Shown here piece by piece: positions 46,620 through 59,569 of a stretch of 64,000 nucleotides of DNA. Position 1 is the stretch's first letter. Each line of letters begins with the position of its first letter. The notes beneath the pieces were generated by a model. The model ran no database searches. It saw only the letters and a program-made list of their open reading frames with translations, and was not told where the DNA came from. Origin of the DNA: Harmonia axyridis (taxonomy: Eukaryota > Arthropoda > Insecta > Coleoptera > Coccinellidae); contig NC_059506.1 of NCBI RefSeq assembly GCF_914767665.1, positions 22,235,825 to 22,299,824 on the forward strand, read 5' to 3'. A program made the translations under genes and the position numbers.

Positions 46620-46860
46620 ATCTTTTAACCATGTGCTTGGCTAGTCGCCATCGACACATTAAACAATCTGTAACACAAATCACAAAAAATCTTAACAATC
46701 ACAAACTATCTTCACAATTTCAACTTCACAAACTCTTCAGTATAATTTTGAAAAGACTGTTTCAAATTAAGGAGCTCCAAAATGGAACGTGAGGAAAAGT
46801 AGTCTTCTCACTGTGACGACCATTTTGGAACTCCTTATTATATCATCTGACGTTCTAAAC

Positions 46861-46900
46861 CATAGATAAACTAGTTCTAGATAAGATTAGTTTGTCTATG
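46861..46900. mobile_element. 40-bp miniature insertion with perfect 8-bp duplication
   Basis: The ends CATAGATAAACTA and TAGTTTGTCTATG are inverted repeats (12 of 13). TTCTAAAC is directly repeated on both sides (46853-46860 and 46901-46908). An 8-bp duplication with CA-starting termini is as in P elements. Almost nothing lies between the termini. Confidence 0.65.
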
Positions 46901-47470
46901 TTCTAAACGTTTCAGTGCTATGAAGTCAAATTGGCCTGATTGACGTTCGCAATCACGTGCTAGTCGATAACAATTAACACAATTTAAATCAATTTTATTA
47001 AATTGAATTCGAGAAATAACATAATGAAAATGCTATTTTAGTATTTTAAGAACGGCCTTTAATCTCTATTTCCCTCAGGTTTTGTTTTTGTTTCAATTAT
47101 TTTAGGAAATATATCCAGAATTATTTCTGTTCATTATTTTCAACTTCTAATTTCGTTGCATTGTTTCTCATTTTCAAGTTTGGAAATCATACAAATAGAT
47201 TGTTTACATTTATTTATTCTTTGCAGTATACCTTGAACCTCTGAATTTCAGTATTTTCAATTTATTCCATTCATTATGAATAATGAAATTAAGCAAAATA
47301 AAGCTCTACACAGAGCCGTAGTAGGTACTATTGCGCCTGTGGCAATATATTAGACAGCGCCCCTCATTTTCGAAGATTTTTTTCATCCATTATATTTTTT
47401 ATAGTATTTTTTTGTTCATAATTCGAGTCATATATTTTAGTTAAAGTTTCAAAATAATATACAATATTAT

Positions 47471-48168
47471 ACAGGGTGTAAATGAAAAGTTGCGAAAAAA
47501 TTCAGGAAGCGATTCCTCGTGTCAAAAAATAGAGTGGGTCTTTCATATGAACTTTTTTTTGAGCCCCCCCCCGCTTAATTACAGCCCCCTAAATATGGCG
47601 CCCGAGAAGTAGTTTTTAATGTGGGAAAAGTTTTTAATCGTTTTCTTGTAACAATTATTTTATATTTATATTAAAAAAAATATCGTTTTAACTTGCGCCT
47701 ATTGGACAAAATTTGAGGTCGAAAATAATTCCAACCTCCTCAACTCAGGTTATATCTGTTGATATTTTTTCTTCAAAAACCCTGAATTTAATCAAGAAAT
47801 TACAAGAGATCTTATTCGTCAAGAATGGATCAGTTTGTCCAAAATTGATTTTCTTATTGTAAAATATGAAAAAAAAGTTATCACGAAGCAAGTTTGATGG
47901 GTGGCTTTTTCTACCCCTTGGAATCATAGAGGAAAATCATCATAAATTTTTTGAATACCTTCTCTTCCGCATGAATTGTCAGCTTAATTTCATTTTTGTG
48001 AATTTTTTGGTTTTCAAGAAAATAATTGGAAACTACTTTTCGGGCGCCATTTTCAAGGGGCTGTAACTAAGCGGAAAGGGGCTCAAAAAAAAAGTTTATA
48101 TGAAAGACTCCTCTTTTTTCTGACAAGAAATCAACCGCTATTTTTTTCATTCATAAACACCATGTATA
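47471..48168. mobile_element. Foldback element with CAGGGTGT ends
   Basis: Arms of about 150 bp are inverted: left GGGTGTAAATGAAAAG, GGTCTTTCATATGAAC and GGCGCCCGAGAAGTAGTTT; right the complements ACTACTTTTCGGGCGCC, AGTTTATATGAAAGAC and TTCATAAACACC. The middle has no coding frame. Confidence 0.8.
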
Positions 48169-48169
48169 T

Positions 48170-49079
48170 ATTTACTTATTTTTATTGAAATCATTGAAAT
48201 ACTACTTTCATATACATACATAAAAAAAGATAACTCCTGAAGATCTAAAAGATCGTTAGAAATTGTATAACAGAAAAAGATGGCGCACTTCTCACAAAAA
48301 TAGATACCGTTTGTCGGCGAAATATCAACAAGCTTGATGAAGCTCAAAAAAATTCGCTAAAATAGGGGTAAGCACAAATGCCGATGTGCGACCGTAACAT
48401 TTATGATCCGAATACGGCACCTTTGACCATGCCGAAGCCCAATAGAAATATTTATACTAGACTATGGCACGCTTGACCAAAGCCAAATTTATAATATTTC
48501 TTACCTTAAAGTTTTGTTGATCTTGTAATTATTGTAGGCATAAGTTTTCGTAAGGTGGTATTTGGTCTGTATATGCATATTATGACTAGTTTTTTGTGAT
48601 GGCTTGTTTCATATTCTACTGCTGAGCATTCAATTACACGTGGAAAACTCTTCTATTTTCTCATCTTGCACTTATTTCTTAAATTATCCTTCAATATATG
48701 TCGCTGCCACCAATGTTCAATATATTGTGATGCTTTTGTAGTTCTCCAATTTCTCTCGCCATTTTGTATATGTTGGCTTCTTCGTGCTTGCTGATATTTG
48801 ACTTGCAGCCTGTTCCATACATTTAGGGTGGAAGTTTTCAAAGCATCTATAAGACTTGACTGCATCCACAACTTTTTTTTTTTGCATTGTATGCATTCAA
48901 ACTCACTTTCTCTACTATTTTAGTTGCCTTCACATGCGTCATCTTCCCCCGCCATCTTTTACAATATTATATAAAATTATTATAGATCATATTTTTCTTG
49001 AAGTTAATGTGTAATTTTATGGAAAAGAACTTTGAATTTTCAAAGTCCGGAAGCCATTCTCTGTCTAGCTGATTCTCTC
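48170..49079. other. Unassigned left flank of the array
   Basis: A 72-codon minus-strand frame at 48653-48871 has no recognised family. I see nothing else. Confidence 0.35.
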
Positions 49080-49235
49080 CGCTGTCCTTAATACCAAATA
49101 ATATGTCCTAGTGATATCTGTTCTGATCTCCCAATTTCAACGAATACTTCTCCACTTTGTCTTCATCCATGTTGCCAAATTCTGTAAAATTCCCTTCAGT
49201 GTTCTAAGGATAACTTCAGCCATAGTGCAGATGTC
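49080..49235 (-). pseudogene. NOS-derived 3' fragment, left flank of the array
   Basis: On the minus strand it reads TMAEVILRTLKGILQ, then after frame breaks DQNRYH followed by a stop and DI-FGI, matching the C-terminal end of a nitric oxide synthase reductase domain. It corresponds to the non-amplified end of the copy at 59570-59760. Stops and indels make it non-functional. Confidence 0.75.
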
Positions 49236-52200
49236 CTTCTTCTAAGAATAGGATTTTGAAAACCTCTGCTGCTTGTTCCATTATTACATTCTGAACATGT
49301 TTTGGGTTTCCCGGGTTCACAAGACAAGGCCAAGAATGTTTTGTCAATTATTTTTTTCGCAACCATATCCTCGTTTTCAAATCTGTAAAGATCCAGTTCT
49401 TTCGCTCTAAATCCGAAGAAGAACAACATCTTTTCTAGTTGGTATTTATGCATAGAGGATAACATGAGTCTGTTTTCCCAAAATCCTTTGAATGTCCTTT
49501 CTCTAAGAATAGGATTTTGAAAACCTCTGCTGCTTGTTCAATTATTACATTCTGAACATGTTTTGGGTTTCCCGGGTTCACAAGACAAGGCCAAGAATGT
49601 TTTGTCAATTATTTTTTTCGCAACCATATCCTCGTTTTCAAATCTGTAAAGATCTAGTTCTTTCGCTCTAAATCCGAAGAAGAACAACATCTTTTCTAGT
49701 TCGTATCTTCCAATAAGCGCTAACATGAGTCTGTTTTGCAATCCTTCGAATGTCCTTCTTCTTAGAAAAGGATTTTGAAAACCTCTGCTGCTTGTTCCAT
49801 TATTACATTCTGAACATGTTTTGGGTTTCCCGGGTTCACAAGACAAGGCCAAGAATGTTTTGTCAATTATTTTTTTCGCAACCATATCCTCGTTTTCAAA
49901 TCTGTAAAGATCCAGTTCTTTCGCTCTAAATCCGAAGAAGAACAACATCTTTTCTAGTTGGTATTTATGCATAGAGGATAACATGAGTCTGTTTTCCCAA
50001 AATCCTTTGAATGTCCTTTCTCTAAGAATAGGATTTTGAAAACCTCTGCTGCTTGTTCAATTATTACATTCTGAACATGTTTTGGGTTTCCCGGGTTCAC
50101 AAGACAAGGCCAAGAATGTTTTGTCAATTATTTTTTTCGCAACCATATCCTCGTTTTCAAATCTGTAAAGATCTAGTTCTTTCGCTCTAAATCCGAAGAA
50201 GAACAACATCTTTTCTAGTTCGTATCTTCCAATAAGCGCTAACATGAGTCTGTTTTGCAATCCTTCGAATGTCCTTCTTCTTAGAAAAGGATTTTGAAAA
50301 CCTCTGCTGCTTGTTCCATTATTACATTCTGAACATGTTTTGGGTTTCCCGGGTTCACAAGACAAGGCCAAGAATGTTTTGTCAATAATTTTTTTCGCAA
50401 AAATCTCCTCGTTTTCAATCTGTAAAGATCCAGTTCTTTCGCTCTAAATCCGAAGAAGAACAACATCTTTTCTAGTTGGTATTTATGCATAAAGGATAAC
50501 ATGAGTCTGTTTTCCCAAAATCCTTTGAATGTCCTTTCTCTAAGAATAGGATTTTGAAAACCTCTGCTGCTTGTTCAATTATTACATTCTGAACATGTTT
50601 TGGGTTTCCCGGGTTCACAAGACAAGGCCAAGAATGTTTTGTCAATTATTTTTTTCGCAACCATCTCCTCGTTTTCAATCTGTAAAGATCCAGTTCTTTC
50701 GCTCTAAATCCGAAGAAGAACAACATCTTTTCTAGTTGGTATTTATGCATAAAGGATAACATGAGTCTGTTTTCCCAAAATCCTTTGAATGTCCTTTCTC
50801 TAAGAATAGGATTTTGAAAACCTCTGCTGCTTGTTCAATTATTACATTCTGAACATGTTTTGGGTTTCCCGGGTTCACAAGACAAGGCCAAGAATGTTTT
50901 GTCAATTATTTTTTTCGCAACCATCTCCTCGTTTTCAAATCTGTAAAGATCCAGTTCTTTCGCTCTAAATCCAAAGAAGAACAACATCTTTCTAGTTGGT
51001 ATTTCTGCATAGACGATTACATGAGTCTGTTTTCCCAATATCCTTCGAATGTCCTTCTTCTAAGAAAAGGATTTTGAAAACCTCTGCTGCTTGTTCCATT
51101 ATTACATTCTGAACATGTTTTGGGTTTCCCGGGTTCACGAGACAAGGCCAAGAATGTTTTGTCAATTATTTTTTTCGCAACAATATCCTCGTTTTCAAAT
51201 CTGTAAAGATCCAGTTCTTTCGCTCTAAATCCAAAGAAGAACAACATCTTTCTAGTTGGTATTTTTGCAGAGACGATAACATGAGTCTGTTTTCCCAAAA
51301 TCCTTCGAATGCTGCTATACTTGTTCCAGGTTCAACAAGAATAATTGGTTCGGTCAAATCTTCTGGAAGATGGAAGTTGGGTGCCATCCTAATAAAAACA
51401 CAAACATCTTCTCCTACCTCAACTTCGTTCAAGAAATTAGCAAAAACCCCAAAATGTCTCGGTCATTTTCCATCTTGTGTATTTGCTGCTTGTTCCATTA
51501 TTACATTCTGAACATGTTTTGGGTTTCCCGGGTTCACGAGACAAGGCCAAGAATGTTTTGTCAATTATTTTTTTCGCAACAATATCTTCGTTTTCAAATC
51601 TGTAAAGATCCAGTTCTTTCGCTCTAAATCCAAAGAAGAACAACATCTTTTCTAGTTTGTATCTATATTGGGTTTCCCGGGTTCACGAGACAAGGCCAAG
51701 AATGTTTTGTCAATTATTTTTTTCGCAACAATATCCTCGTTTTCAAATCTGTAAAGATCCAGTTCTTTCGCTCTAAATCCAAAGAAGAACAACATCTTTT
51801 CTAGTTTGTATCTATATTGGGTTTCCCGGGTTCACGAGACAAGGCCAAGAATGTTTTGTCAATTATTTTTTTCGCAACAATATCCTCGTTTTCAAATCTG
51901 TAAAGATCCAGTTCTTTCGCACTAAATCCAAAGAAGAACAACATCTTTTCTAGTTTGTATCTATATTGGGTTTCCCGGGTTCACGAGACAAGGCCAAGAA
52001 TGTTTTGTCAATTATTTTTTTCGCAACAATATCCTCGTTTTCAAATCTGTAAAGATCCAGTTCTTTCGCTCTAAATCCAAAGAAGAACAACATCTTTTCT
52101 AGTTTGTATCTATATTGGGTTTCCCGGGTTCACGAGACAAGGCCAAGAATGTTTTGTCAATTATTTTTTTCGCAACAATATCCTCGTTTTCAAATCTGTA

Positions 52201-55200
52201 AAGATCCAGTTCTTTCGCACTAAATCCAAAGAAGAACAACATCTTTTCTAGTTTGTATCTATATTGGGTTTCCCGGGTTCACGAGACAAGGCCAAGAATG
52301 TTTTGTCAATTATTTTTTTCGCAACAATATCCTCGTTTTCAAATCTGTAAAGATCCAGTTCTTTCGCTCTAAATCCAAAGAAGAACAACATCTTTTCTAG
52401 TTGGTATTTTTGCAGAGACGATAACATGAGTCTGTTTTCCCAATATCCTTCGAATGTCCTTCTTCTAAGAAAAGGATTTTGAAAACCTTTGCTGCTTGTT
52501 CCATTATTACATTCTGAACATGTTTTGGGTTTCCCGGGTTCACGAGACAAGGCCAAGAATGTTTTGTCAATTATTTTTTTCGCAACAATATCCTCGTTTT
52601 CAAATCTGTAAAGATCCAGTTCTTTCGCTCTAAATCCAAAGAAGAACAACATCTTTTCTAGTTGGTATTTCTGCATAGACGATTACATGAGTCTGTTTTC
52701 CCAATATCCTTCGAATGTCCTTCTTCTAAGAAAAGGATTTTGAAAACCTTTGCTGCTTGTTCCATTATTACATTCTGAACATGTTTTGGGTTTCCCGGGT
52801 TCACGAGACAAGGCCAAGAATGTTTTGTCAATTATTTTTTTCGCAACAATATCCTCGTTTTCAAATCTGTAAAGATCCAGTTCTTTCGCTCTAAATCCAA
52901 AGAAGAACAACATCTTTTCTAGTTGGTATTTCTGCATAGACGATTACATGAGTCTGTTTTCCCAATATCCTTCGAATGTCCTTCTTCTAAGAAAAGGATT
53001 TTGAAAACCTTTGCTGCTTGTTCCATTATTACATTCTGAACATGTTTTGGGTTTCCCGGGTTCACGAGACAAGGCCAAGAATGTTTTGTCAATTATTTTT
53101 TTCGCAACAATATCCTCGTTTTCAAATCTGTAAAGATCCAGTTCTTTCGCTCTAAATCCAAAGAAGAACAACATCTTTTCTAGTTTGTATCTATATTGGG
53201 TTTCCCGGGTTCACGAGACAAGGCCAAGAATGTTTTGTCAATTATTTTTTTCGCAACAATATCCTCGTTTTCAAATCTGTAAAGATCCAGTTCTTTCGCT
53301 CTAAATCCAAAGAAGAACAACATCTTTTCTAGTTGGTATTTCTGCATAGACGATTACATGAGTCTGTTTTCCCAATATCCTTCGAATGTCCTTCTTCTAA
53401 GAAAAGGATTTTGAAAACCTTTGCTGCTTGTTCCATTATTACATTCTGAACATGTTTTGGGTTTCCCGGGTTCACGAGACAAGGCCAAGAATGTTTTGTC
53501 AATTATTTTTTTCGCAACAATATCCTCGTTTTCAAATCTGTAAAGATCCAGTTCTTTCGCTCTAAATCCAAAGAAGAACAACATCTTTTCTAGTTTGTAT
53601 CTATATTGGGTTTCCCGGGTTCACGAGACAAGGCCAAGAATGTTTTGTCAATTATTTTTTTCGCAACAATATCCTCGTTTTCAAATCTGTAAAGATCCAG
53701 TTCTTTCGCTCTAAATCCAAAGAAGAACAACATCTTTTCTAGTTTGTATCTATATTGGGTTTCCCGGGTTCACGAGACAAGGCCAAGAATGTTTTGTCAA
53801 TTATTTTTTTCGCAACAATATCCTCGTTTTCAAATCTGTAAAGATCCAGTTCTTTCGCTCTAAATCCAAAGAAGAACAACATCTTTTCTAGTTGGTATTT
53901 CTGCATAGACGATTACATGAGTCTGTTTTCCCAATATCCTTCGAATGTCCTTCTTCTAAGAAAAGGATTTTGAAAACCTTTGCTGCTTGTTCCATTATTA
54001 CATTCTGAACATGTTTTGGGTTTCCCGGGTTCACGAGACAAGGCCAAGAATGTTTTGTCAATTATTTTTTTCGCAACAATATCCTCGTTTTCAAATCTGT
54101 AAAGATCCAGTTCTTTCGCTCTAAATCCAAAGAAGAACAACATCTTTTCTAGTTTGTATCTATATTGGGTTTCCCGGGTTCACGAGACAAGGCCAAGAAT
54201 GTTTTGTCAATTATTTTTTTCGCAACAATATCCTCGTTTTCAAATCTGTAAAGATCCAGTTCTTTCGCTCTAAATCCAAAGAAGAACAACATCTTTTCTA
54301 GTTTGTATCTATATTGGGTTTCCCGGGTTCACGAGACAAGGCCAAGAATGTTTTGTCAATTATTTTTTTCGCAACAATATCCTCGTTTTCAAATCTGTAA
54401 AGATCCAGTTCTTTCGCTCTAAATCCAAAGAAGAACAACATCTTTTCTAGTTTGTATCTATATTGGGTTTCCCGGGTTCACGAGACAAGGCCAAGAATGT
54501 TTTGTCAATTATTTTTTTCGCAACAATATCCTCGTTTTCAAATCTGTAAAGATCCAGTTCTTTCGCTCTAAATCCAAAGAAGAACAACATCTTTTCTAGT
54601 TTGTATCTATATTGGGTTTCCCGGGTTCACGAGACAAGGCCAAGAAAGTTTTGTCAATTATTTTTTTCGCAACAATATCCTCGTTTTCAAATCTGTAAAG
54701 ATCCAGTTCTTTCGTTCTAAATCCAAAGAAGAACAACATCTTTTCTAGTTTGTATCTATATTGGGTTTCCCGGGTTCACGAGACAAGGCCAAGAATGTTT
54801 TGTCAATTATTTTTTTCGCAACAATATCCTCGTTTTCAAATCTGTAAAGATCCAGTTCTTTCGCTCTAAATCCAAAGAAGAACAACATCTTTTCTAGTTT
54901 GTATCTATATTGGGTTTCCCGGGTTCACGAGACAAGGCCAAGAATGTTTTGTCAATTATTTTTTTCGCAACAATATCCTCGTTTTCAAATCTGTAAAGAT
55001 CCAGTTCTTTCGCTCTAAATCCAAAGAAGAACAACATCTTTTCTAGTTTGTATCTATATTGGGTTTCCCGGGTTCACGAGACAAGGCCAAGAATGTTTTG
55101 TCAATTATTTTTTTCGCAACAATATCCTCGTTTTCAAATCTGTAAAGATCCAGTTCTTTCGCTCTAAATCCAAAGAAGAACAACATCTTTTCTAGTTGGT

Positions 55201-58200
55201 ATTTCTGCATAGACGATTACATGAGTCTGTTTTCCCAATATCCTTCGAATGTCCTTCTTCTAAGAAAAGGATTTTGAAAACCTTTGCTGCTTGTTCCATT
55301 ATTACATTCTGAACATGTTTTGGGTTTCCCGGGTTCACGAGACAAGGCCAAGAATGTTTTGTCTATTATTTTTTTCGCAACAATATCCTCGTTTTCAAAT
55401 CTGTAAAGATCCAGTTCTTTCGCTCTAAATCCAAAGAAGAACAACATCTTTTCTAGTTTGTATCTATATTGGGTTTCCCGGGTTCACGAGACAAGGCCAA
55501 GAATGTTTTGTCAATTATTTTTTTCGCAACAATATCCTCGTTTTCAAATCTGTAAAGATCCAGTTCTTTCGCTCTAAATCCAAAGAAGAACAACATCTTT
55601 TCTAGTTTGTATCTATATTGGGTTTCCCGGGTTCACGAGACAAGGCCAAGAATGTTTTGTCAATTATTTTTTTCGCAACAATATCCTCGTTTTCAAATCT
55701 GTAAAGATCCAGTTCTTTCGCTCTAAATCCAAAGAAGAACAACATCTTTTCTAGTTTGTATCTATATTGGGTTTCCCGGGTTCACGAGACAAGGCCAAGA
55801 ATGTTTTGTCAATTATTTTTTTCGCAACAATATCCTCGTTTTCAAATCTGTAAAGATCCAGTTCTTTCGCTCTAAATCCAAAGAAGAACAACATCTTTTC
55901 TAGTTTGTATCTATATTGGGTTTCCCGGGTTCACGAGACAAGGCCAAGAAAGTTTTGTCAATTATTTTTTTCGCAACAATATCCTCGTTTTCAAATCTGT
56001 AAAGATCCAGTTCTTTCGCTCTAAATCCAAAGAAGAACAACATCTTTTCTAGTTTGTATCTATATTGGGTTTCCCGGGTTCACGAGACAAGGCCAAGAAT
56101 GTTTTGTCAATTATTTTTTTCGCAACAATATCCTCGTTTTCAAATCTGTAAAGATCCAGTTCTTTCGCTCTAAATCCAAAGAAGAACAACATCTTTTCTA
56201 GTTTGTATCTATAATGGGTTTCCCGGGTTCACGAGACAAGGCCAAGAATGTTTTGTCAATTATTTTTTTCGCAACAATATCCTCGTTTTCAAATCTGTAA
56301 AGATCCAGTTCTTTCGCTCTAAATCCAAAGAAGAACAACATCTTTTCTAGTTTGTATCTATATTGGGTTTCCCGGGTTCACGAGACAAGGCCAAGAATGT
56401 TTTGTCAATTATTTTTTTCGCAACAATATCCTCGTTTTCAAATCTGTAAAGATCCAGTTCTTTCGCTCTAAATCCAAAGAAGAACAACATCTTTTCTAGT
56501 TTGTATCTATATTGGGTTTCCCGGGTTCACGAGACAAGGCCAAGAATGTTTTGTCAATTATTTTTTTCGCAACAATATCCTCGTTTTCAAATCTGTAAAG
56601 ATCCAGTTCTTTCGCTCTAAATCCAAAGAAGAACAACATCTTTTCTAGTTTGTATCTATATTGGGTTTCCCGGGTTCACGAGACAAGGCCAAGAATGTTT
56701 TGTCAATAATTTTTGTCGCAACCATCTCCTCGTTTTCAGTAAAGATCCAGTTCTTTCGCTCTAAATCCGAAGAAGAACAACATCTTTTCTAGTTGGTATT
56801 TTTGCAGAGACGATAACATGAGTCTGTTTTCCCAAAATCCTTCGAATGCTGCTATACTTGTTCCAGGTTCAACAAGAATAATTGGTTCGGTCAAATCTTC
56901 TGGAAGATGGAAGTTGGGTGCCATCCTAATAAAAACACAAACATCTTCTCCTACCTCAACTTCGTTCAAGAAATTAGCAAAAACCCCAAAATGTCTCGGT
57001 CATTTTCCATCTTGTGTATTTGCTGCTTGTTCCATTATTACATTCTGAACATGTTTTGGGTTTCCCGGGTTCACGAGACAAGGCCAAGAATGTTTTGTCA
57101 ATTATTTTTTTCGCAACAATATCTTCGTTTTCAAATCTGTAAAGATCCAGTTCTTTCGCTCAAAATCCAAAGAAGAACAACATCTTTTCTAGTTTGTATC
57201 TATATTGGGTTTCCCGGGTTCACGAGACAAGGCCAAGAATGTTTTGTCAATAATTTTTGTCGCAACCATCTCCTCGTTTTCAGTAAAGATCCAGTTCTTT
57301 CGCTCCAAATCCGAAGAAGAACAACATCTTTTCTAGTTGGTATTTTTGCAGAGACGATAACATGAGTCTGTTTTCCCAAAATCCTTCGAATGCTGCTATA
57401 CTTGTTCCAGGTTCAACAAGAATAATTGGTTCGGTCAAATCTTCTGGAAGATGGAAGTTGGGTGCCATCCTAATAAAAACACAAACATCTTCTCCTACCT
57501 CAACTTCGTTCAAGAAATTAGCAAAAACCCCAAAATGTCTCGGTCATTTTCCATCTTGTGTATTTGCTGCTTGTTCCATTATTACATTCTGAACATGTTT
57601 TGGGTTTCCCGGGTTCACGAGACAAGGCCAAGAATGTTTTGTCAATTATTTTTTTCGCAACAATATCCTCGTTTTCAAATCTGTAAAGATCCAGTTCTTT
57701 CGCTCTAAATCCAAAGAAGAACAACATCTTTTCTAGTTTGTATCTATATTGGGTTTCCCGGGTTCACGAGACAAGGCCAAGAATGTTTTGTCAATTATTT
57801 TTTTCGCAACAATATCCTCGTTTTCAAATCTGTAAAGATCCAGTTTTTTCGCTCTAAATCCAAAGAAGAACAACATCTTTTCTAGTTTGTATCTATATTG
57901 GGTTTCCCGGGTTCACGAGACAAGGCCAAGAATGTTTTGTCAATTATTTTTTTCGCAACAATATCCTCGTTTTCAAATCTGTAAAGATCCAGTTCTTTCG
58001 CTCTAAATCCAAAGAAGAACAACATCTTTTCTAGTTTGTATCTATATTGGGTTTCCCGGGTTCACGAGACAAGGCCAAGAATGTTTTGTCAATAATTTTT
58101 TTCGCAACCATCTTTTCGTTTTCAAATCTGTAAAGATCCAGTTCTTTCGCTCTATATCCAAAGAAGAAAAACATCTTTTCTAGTTGATATTTTTGCATAG

Positions 58201-58555
58201 ACGATAACATGAATCTGTTTTCCCAAAATCCTTCGAATGTCCTTCTAAGAATAGGATTTTGAAAACCTCTGCTGCTTGTTCCATTATTACATTCTGAACA
58301 TGTTTTGGGTTTCCCGGGTTCACGAGACAAAGCCAAGAATGTTTTGTCAATAATTTTTTTCGCAACCATCTCCTCGTTTTCACATCTGTAAAGATCTAGT
58401 TCTTTCGTTTTAAATCCGAAAAAGAACAACATATTTTCTAGTTGGTATTTTTGCATAGACGATAACATGAGTCTGTTTTCCCAAAATCCTTCGAATATCC
58501 TTCTTCTAAGAATAGGATTTTGAAAACCTCTGCTGCTTGTTGCATCATTACATTC
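49236..58555 (-). repeat. Tandem array of about 46 units derived from a NOS reductase-domain segment
   Basis: The motif GGGTTTCCCGGGTTCAC recurs about 46 times. Spacings are 258-261 bp in 49.3-51.1 kb and mostly 149 or 261 bp in 51.5-58.3 kb, with three of about 395 bp. On the minus strand each unit encodes LFFFGFRAKELDLYRFENED, KKIIDKTFLALSREPGKP; the longer ones also FEGxWENRLMLSS. This matches the NADPH-binding part of NOS (FFGCR, DLYR, LALSREP). The approximately 395-bp forms at about 51300-51480, 56820-57010 and 57360-57560 add MAPNFHLPEDLTEPIILVEP. All readable units lack 2 bp (ACATGTT for ACATATGTT) after EPGKPKT, shifting frame. Many 261-bp units have TAA in place of a Leu codon after ENRLM. 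So this is a satellite from a dead gene copy, not a coding gene. Confidence 0.92.
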
Positions 58556-59552
58556 TGAACATCAACATGAATATGAATGTAGTCATCGACACTCAAAAGC
58601 TTTATTTCACAGATCAGGCCAGAAATCTGGGCTTGCTTCTAGATACAGATATCCGCTTCACGGAACACGTTAAAAATTTACTCATCAAGGCCTACTCTAA
58701 CCTAAAGTTAATTTATCACAGCCGCCATCTCTTGGTCACTAGAGCTAGAAGAACTTTGTGTGAGTCCCTTGTCTTGTCTCAATTCACATATTGTGATTTC
58801 ATTTATGGTCCTTGCCTCATCAAACTGGGCAAGGAGAGAATACAGAAGGTTCAAAAATCGTGTTTTCGTTTGATTTACGGTGTGAGAAAGTTTGAACCCA
58901 TTTCACACAGGATTAAGGAAGATAAGTGTCTTAATATGGAATCTAGAAGGCTATATCACTTGGGTTCCTTCACTCATGGAATTGTCGCTAATCCCAGTAG
59001 TCCGTATTTTTTGAGACGAAGGTTTGTTAGGCAAAGTACTGTACACTTCAGAGCCACGAGATATAATGATAAATTCATATTACCACATCATAAAACAGCT
59101 ATGTTTACGAGAGGTTACATTTACCAGTCCATTTCACTTTATAATGCATTGCCTTCTGACAAAATACAAAAAAATTCAAATATGAACTTAAGGACTTTTT
59201 ACTCAAAAAGCAATGATTAACTTTGACCTTGTATTTCTATATGTGTATTATTACTGGGTGTGTATATATATATCATATATGTTTTTTTTCTTGATTTTTT
59301 GCCCTTGCTGTGGTGGGGAGGAGGTGCTGGGTGCTCTCTGATTCACATATTATCGCATATTATTTTTATTTCAGCCATCTCGTTGTTTCAATCTTCATTA
59401 AAATTATGCAATATTAGTCTTGCTTCGTACATCATTGTGGGGTTGAGTTGAATAGCTTGCTAGACTTCGCCCCTGATGTCATGATTTCTAGGCATATTAT
59501 AATCTTTCTCGGAATAAAGACGTTATTTATTTATTTATTTATTTATTTAATT
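58556..59552 (+). mobile_element. 5'-truncated CR1-like non-LTR retrotransposon
   Basis: A 3'-terminal ORF2 piece to 59220 reads ARNLGLLLDTDIRFTEHVK, LVLSQFTYCDFIYG, RIQKVQKSCFRLIYGVRKF and GYIYQSISLYNALPSDKI, typical of the region after the RT domain in CR1-group elements. The remaining 3' UTR ends in AATAAA-containing sequence and a (TTTA)n tail at about 59522-59550. The array sequence stops at GAACAT and resumes at TTGGGTTTCCC, so it inserted into one satellite unit. The open frame suggests a fairly recent insertion. Confidence 0.85.
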
Positions 59553-59569
59553 TGGGTTTCCCAGGTTAA

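Noticed and set aside
48653..48871. 72-codon minus-strand frame with Trp/Arg/Gln
   Set aside because: No recognised domain and close to repeat sequence.
57362..57592. Plus-strand frames repeated in the array
   Set aside because: Antisense shadows of the NOS-derived segment, repeated only because the block is duplicated.
49236..58555. CRISPR-like or coding tandem-repeat gene
   Set aside because: Units are contiguous with no unique spacers, are eukaryotic and NOS-derived, and are broken by a shared 2-bp deletion and TAA codons. Open frames of 70-150 codons end at these stops.
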